Of a stretch of 64,000 bases of DNA, positions 60,683 to 64,000 are shown in pieces. The stretch comes from JBFLVU01 sp964589625 (lineage in GTDB: Bacteria; Acidobacteriota; UBA4820; DSQY01): NCBI GenBank assembly GCA_964589625.1, contig CAZPSH010000003.1, forward strand, positions 62,001-126,000. Direction: 5' to 3'. Made by a program: the position numbers and the translations under genes. Every line of letters begins with the position of its first letter. Positions within the stretch are counted from its first letter, which is position 1. The notes below the pieces were generated by a model, which saw only the letters and a program-made list of their open reading frames with translations, had not been told where the DNA came from and did no database searches.

Positions 60683-63600
60683 TCAAGAGCAGCCGAGGCT
60701 GTTCCCGCAGTTCAGGCACTTGTAGCAGGAGCCGTTGCGGACGGTAATGTGGCCGCAGATGTTGCAGAAAGGGGCGTCGCCCATCATGCTGGAAAGGTGG
60801 GAGGACAGGGCGCCCCCCGAAGCCTTGTAGACCGGGACCTGGGGCGCGGGCGCCTTGAGGGTTTTCTCGGCGGCCTGGACCTCCTGGTTGCTGGCCGTCG
60901 GGGAGGCGAGCGTCTTTTCCGCCTCGATCTTCTCCAGCTCCTCGGGCTTTACCTGAACAAAGTCCGTCCGGCCAAGGTACTCCATGCCGAGCACCCGGAA
61001 GAGGTAGTCGATGACGGAGGTGGCGTATTTGATGTTGGGGTGGTCACTCACGGGGCCCTGGGGCTCGAAGCGCGTGAACGTGAAGCAGTCCACGTACTCC
61101 TCCAAGGGCACGCCGTACTGCAGGCCCAGGGACACGGCGATGGCGAAGCAGTTCATGAGGGACCGGAAGGCGGCGCCCTCCTTGTGCATGTCGATGAAGA
61201 GCTCTCCGAGGCGGCCGTCCTCGTATTCGCCCGTCCGGAGGTAGACCTTCTGGCCTCCGACGCGGGCCTCCTGGGTGAATCCGTGGCGCTTCTTGGGCAG
61301 ACGCTTACGCTGGAGGGGCGTCCACCTCAGATCCGCGGTGGTGGCGGGGGCGGCCGGCTCGGCGGCGGCGCTTTTCTGGGTGGAGCCGTCCGAGAGGGGC
61401 TGGGTCACCTTGGAGCCGTCCCTGTAGACCGCCAGGGCCTTCAATCCGCGCTTCCAGGCCTCGACGTAGATTCGCTCGATCTCCTCAGGGGTGATGGAAG
61501 CCGGGAGGTTGACGGTCTTGCTGATGGCGCCGGAAATGAAGGGCTGGGCGGCGGCCATCATCTTCACGTGCCCCAGGGGGGCGATGAAGCGTCGGCCGAG
61601 CTTTCCGCAGCGGTTGGCGCAATCGAAAACGGGGAGGTGCTCGTCTTTGAGGTACGGGGCGCCCTCGATCGTCATGTGGCCGCAGGAAACCAGCGAGGCC
61701 TCGTCGATCTGGGCCTGGGTGAAACCCAGCGCGGCCAGGAGGTTGAACGAGGGCTTCCGGGCCTCCTCCAGGGAGAAGCCGAGTCGCTTGACCGCCTCCT
61801 CGCCAAGGACGTGAACGGAAAAGGCCTGAGGCAGATCCATGATCCTCGGGATCTGGCTCTCGACCCGGGCCGTCTCCTCCTCCGTGAGGCCCTTGGCCTG
61901 CAGGGACGCGGGATGAATGTGCGGGGTCCCCTCGAGGCGCCCCGTCCCCAGGATGTAGGTCAGGATCTCCTGGACCTGTGCGGGGGGGTATCCCAGCGCG
62001 TCGAGGGCCCTCTCCACGGACTGGTTGACGATCTTGAAGTACCCCCCGCCCGCCAGCTTCTTGAACTTGACCAGGGAGAAATCCGGTTCGATGCCCGTGG
62101 TGTCGCAATCCATGAGGAGGCCGATGGTGCCCGTGGGGGCCAGGACGGTGGCCTGGGCGTTCCGGAAGCCGTGCTGCCGGCCGAAGACGAGGGCGTCGTC
62201 CCAGACCTGCCGGCTGGCCAGGGCAAGGGGCTCGGGAAGAAGGTCCGTCTCCAGCTTGAGGCTCGCGTCCCGGTGCATGTTGATGACTTCCAGCATGGGC
62301 TCGCGGTTGGGGCCGTATCCCGGGAAGGGCCCTTTGCGCCGGGCGAGCAGCGCCGACACGGAGTAGGCCTGGCCCGTCATGAGGCTCGTAATGGCCCCAC
62401 ACCATGCGAAGCCCTTGGGGCTGTCGTAGGGGATCCCCTTGACCATCAGCAGCGTGCCCAGGTTGGCGTACCCGAGGCCCAAGGGCCGGTAGTCGTGGCT
62501 GTTTTGGGCGATCAGGTCCGTTGGGTAGGAGGAGAGATCCACCAGGATCTCCTGGGCGGTGATGAAAATCCCCACGGCGTGCTTGAAACCCTCCACGTCG
62601 AAGGCGCCGTCCTCGGACAGGAATTTCATGAGGTTAAGGCTCGCTAGGTTGCAGGCCGAATCGTCGAGGAACATGTACTCGGAGCAGGGGTTGCTGGCGC
62701 GGATGCGGTCCGTCGCCTTGCACGTGTGCCACCGGTTGATGGTGGAATCGAACTGCAGACCCGGGTCGCCGCACTCCCAGGCGGCCTCGGCCACCTGCCT
62801 CATGATGTGCCGCGCCTTGTGGGAGTGGGCCTTCTGGTCGGCGGTGCGGTAAGTGGTCGTCCAATCCCCGTCCTTTTCGTAGGCCTCCATGAAGGCGTCG
62901 GTGGCGCGAACCGAGTTGTTGGCGTTCTGCCCCGCCACCGTGTGGACGGCGTCCTCGATATCCACCCCCAGTTCGGCGAGCTTCCGGGCCTTGGCCTCCT
63001 CGCGGCGCTTCCAGTTGATGAAATCCAGGATCTCGGGGTGGTCCATATCCAGGATGACCATCTTGGCCGCCCTGCGGGTGGTCCCCCCGGATTTCGTGGC
63101 GCCCGCGGCGCGGTCGAGGACCTCGAGGAAGGACATGAGCCCGGAGGAGGTCCCTCCGCCGGACAGCTTCTCCTCCCGGGAACGGAGCCGGGAAAAGTTG
63201 GAACCGGTGCCCGACCCGTACTTGAAGAGGCGCGCCTCGTTCTTCACGAGCTGGAAGATGCTCATGAGGTCGTCGTCCACGCTCTGGATGAAGCAGGCCG
63301 AGCACTGAGGATGCTGGTAGGCGTTGGCGGTCTCCTCCACCTGCCCCGTGTCCGGGTTCCAGAAGTAGGATCCGCCGGACCCCTCGATCCCGTACTCGTG
63401 CCACAGGCCGAGGTTGAACCAGACGGGCGAGTTGAACGCGCCCTTCTGGGTAACGAGGAGGTGGCTCAACTCCGCTTCGAAGGTGTCTCCCTCCTCCCGG
63501 CTCTCGAAGTAGCCGCCCAGGCGGTCCCCCTCCGCCCGGAGGGTGTGGGCGATCCGGCGGACCACTTGTCGGACCGAAGTTTCATGGCCCGCGCCGGGGA

Positions 63601-63934
63601 CGCCCGCCTTTCGGAAATACTTGCTGATGAGGATGTCCGAGGCGAGCTGGGACCAGTCCTCGGGCACTTCGGCGTTCTCCATGGCGAAAACCACCGAACC
63701 GTCCACGTTGACGATCTTGGAGGTACGGCGGCTGTACCGGACCTCGTCCATCGGGTCCACCTCGGGCCGGGTGAAGTGGCGCCTCATGCGAAACGGCAGC
63801 AGGGCCTCCACGCTTAACCCCGGAGCGGCTCCGGGCCCTTCGGCCTGGGGCGGGCCGGCGGCGGCCTCGCCCGAGGGGTTCTTGCGATGGGAGGTCGGGC
63901 CGTGGGGGTTTGCCGCGTTCTTTGTCGAGTCCAT
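60683..63934 (-). CDS. nrdJ: Vitamin B12-dependent ribonucleotide reductase (class II)
   Basis: 1083 residues. It reduces ribonucleotides with adenosylcobalamin, needs no oxygen, and supplies dNTPs. NSPVWFNLGL, QCSACFIQSVDDD, FKYGSGTGSNFS and NPCSEYMFLDDSACNLASLNL are active-site blocks; CDTTGIEPDFSLVKFKKLAGGG follows, and the C terminus is a zinc-ribbon CNICG...CYKCLNCG. The N terminus has a disordered 60-residue region. ATG at 63934 is preferred (GAGGAG about 10 bases upstream); a TTG at 63985 is in frame. Only about 66 bases of upstream sequence remain in the window, too few to show a cobalamin riboswitch. Confidence 0.96.
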   Translation of the reverse strand: MDSTKNAANPHGPTSHRKNPSGEAAAGPPQAEGPGAAPGLSVEALLPFRMRRHFTRPEVDPMDEVRYSRRTSKIVNVDGSVVFAMENAEVPEDWSQLASDILISKYFRKAGVPGAGHETSVRQVVRRIAHTLRAEGDRLGGYFESREEGDTFEAELSHLLVTQKGAFNSPVWFNLGLWHEYGIEGSGGSYFWNPDTGQVEETANAYQHPQCSACFIQSVDDDLMSIFQLVKNEARLFKYGSGTGSNFSRLRSREEKLSGGGTSSGLMSFLEVLDRAAGATKSGGTTRRAAKMVILDMDHPEILDFINWKRREEAKARKLAELGVDIEDAVHTVAGQNANNSVRATDAFMEAYEKDGDWTTTYRTADQKAHSHKARHIMRQVAEAAWECGDPGLQFDSTINRWHTCKATDRIRASNPCSEYMFLDDSACNLASLNLMKFLSEDGAFDVEGFKHAVGIFITAQEILVDLSSYPTDLIAQNSHDYRPLGLGYANLGTLLMVKGIPYDSPKGFAWCGAITSLMTGQAYSVSALLARRKGPFPGYGPNREPMLEVINMHRDASLKLETDLLPEPLALASRQVWDDALVFGRQHGFRNAQATVLAPTGTIGLLMDCDTTGIEPDFSLVKFKKLAGGGYFKIVNQSVERALDALGYPPAQVQEILTYILGTGRLEGTPHIHPASLQAKGLTEEETARVESQIPRIMDLPQAFSVHVLGEEAVKRLGFSLEEARKPSFNLLAALGFTQAQIDEASLVSCGHMTIEGAPYLKDEHLPVFDCANRCGKLGRRFIAPLGHVKMMAAAQPFISGAISKTVNLPASITPEEIERIYVEAWKRGLKALAVYRDGSKVTQPLSDGSTQKSAAAEPAAPATTADLRWTPLQRKRLPKKRHGFTQEARVGGQKVYLRTGEYEDGRLGELFIDMHKEGAAFRSLMNCFAIAVSLGLQYGVPLEEYVDCFTFTRFEPQGPVSDHPNIKYATSVIDYLFRVLGMEYLGRTDFVQVKPEELEKIEAEKTLASPTASNQEVQAAEKTLKAPAPQVPVYKASGGALSSHLSSMMGDAPFCNICGHITVRNGSCYKCLNCGNSLGCS

Positions 63935-64000
63935 TTTTCCGTTCTCCTCGTCCGCCGAAGGGGGCCCGCCCCTAAGGTCCAGCAATCGAAGGGGTTATTC

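Noticed and set aside
63935..64000. Cobalamin riboswitch upstream of nrdJ
   Set aside because: Plausible by gene function, but only about 66 bases of the upstream side are in the window and no B12-box is visible.

Overview
GC-rich chromosomal DNA (estimated at high-60s percent G+C by eye) from a Gram-negative bacterium. It encodes outer-membrane-type proteins, a TolC-type lipoprotein, Tat-exported redox proteins, HslUV, RNase J, a B12-dependent ribonucleotide reductase, a Ser/Thr kinase with TPRs, and a Reg_prop-GGDEF receptor. This mix would fit a member of the Acidobacteriota (Holophagae-like), but that is inference from gene content; there is no rRNA in the window and I saw no tRNA.

Layout. 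0-2 kb: end of an acyl-CoA dehydrogenase, a 0.7 kb gene-free stretch and a minus-strand MDR oxidoreductase. 2.2-4.3 kb: hslVU. 4.3-7.3 kb: a secreted RCC1-repeat/PKD protein (minus). 7.4-16.3 kb: a fatty-acid degradation regulon, with a FadR/GntR-type repressor divergent from thiolase, FadJ-like enzyme, acyl-CoA ligase, an acyl-CoA dehydrogenase fused to an SCP2 domain, and a family III CoA-transferase. Both divergent promoters carry a TGGT-N3-ACCA operator. 16.4-21.7 kb: a histidine kinase with two solute-binding domains next to a CstA-type transporter. 21.7-22.4 kb: a decayed RCC1/PKD gene. 22.5-25 kb (minus): a NapH-NapG fusion polyferredoxin and a Tat-exported DUF362 protein. 25.2-29.1 kb: a STAS protein divergent from a kinase/TPR protein. 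29.2-41.3 kb: housekeeping and metabolism (RRM protein, SpeA, outer-membrane barrel, Nfo, GlmS-like, flavin reductase, ABC-type binding protein, PilZ, cysteine-desulfurase-like enzyme, amino acid permease).

41.4-49.7 kb looks like an accessory segment. It holds two related IS remnants sharing a 140 bp repeat on either side of a LarA-like gene, then a CusRS-like two-component pair, a C-terminally truncated TolC-type lipoprotein, an ArnT-like glycosyltransferase, an ISL3-like transposase remnant and another relic of the RCC1/PKD family tail. 49.7-64 kb returns to ordinary content: TSUP permease, transglutaminase-like protein, Reg_prop-GGDEF receptor, an operon of DUF4388 protein - RNase J - UppP - MFS, a Trm112-like protein, exported MsrA, a secreted Trp/Gly-rich protein, and NrdJ.

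The strongest new-looking items are the visible FadR-type operator pair, the one-chain NapH-NapG protein with its DUF362 partner, the RCC1/PKD family with decayed copies sharing one C-terminal tail, the short IS derivative with terminal inverted repeats, and the TetR-like operator in front of an outer-membrane barrel gene. No CRISPR array or obvious defence system was seen.
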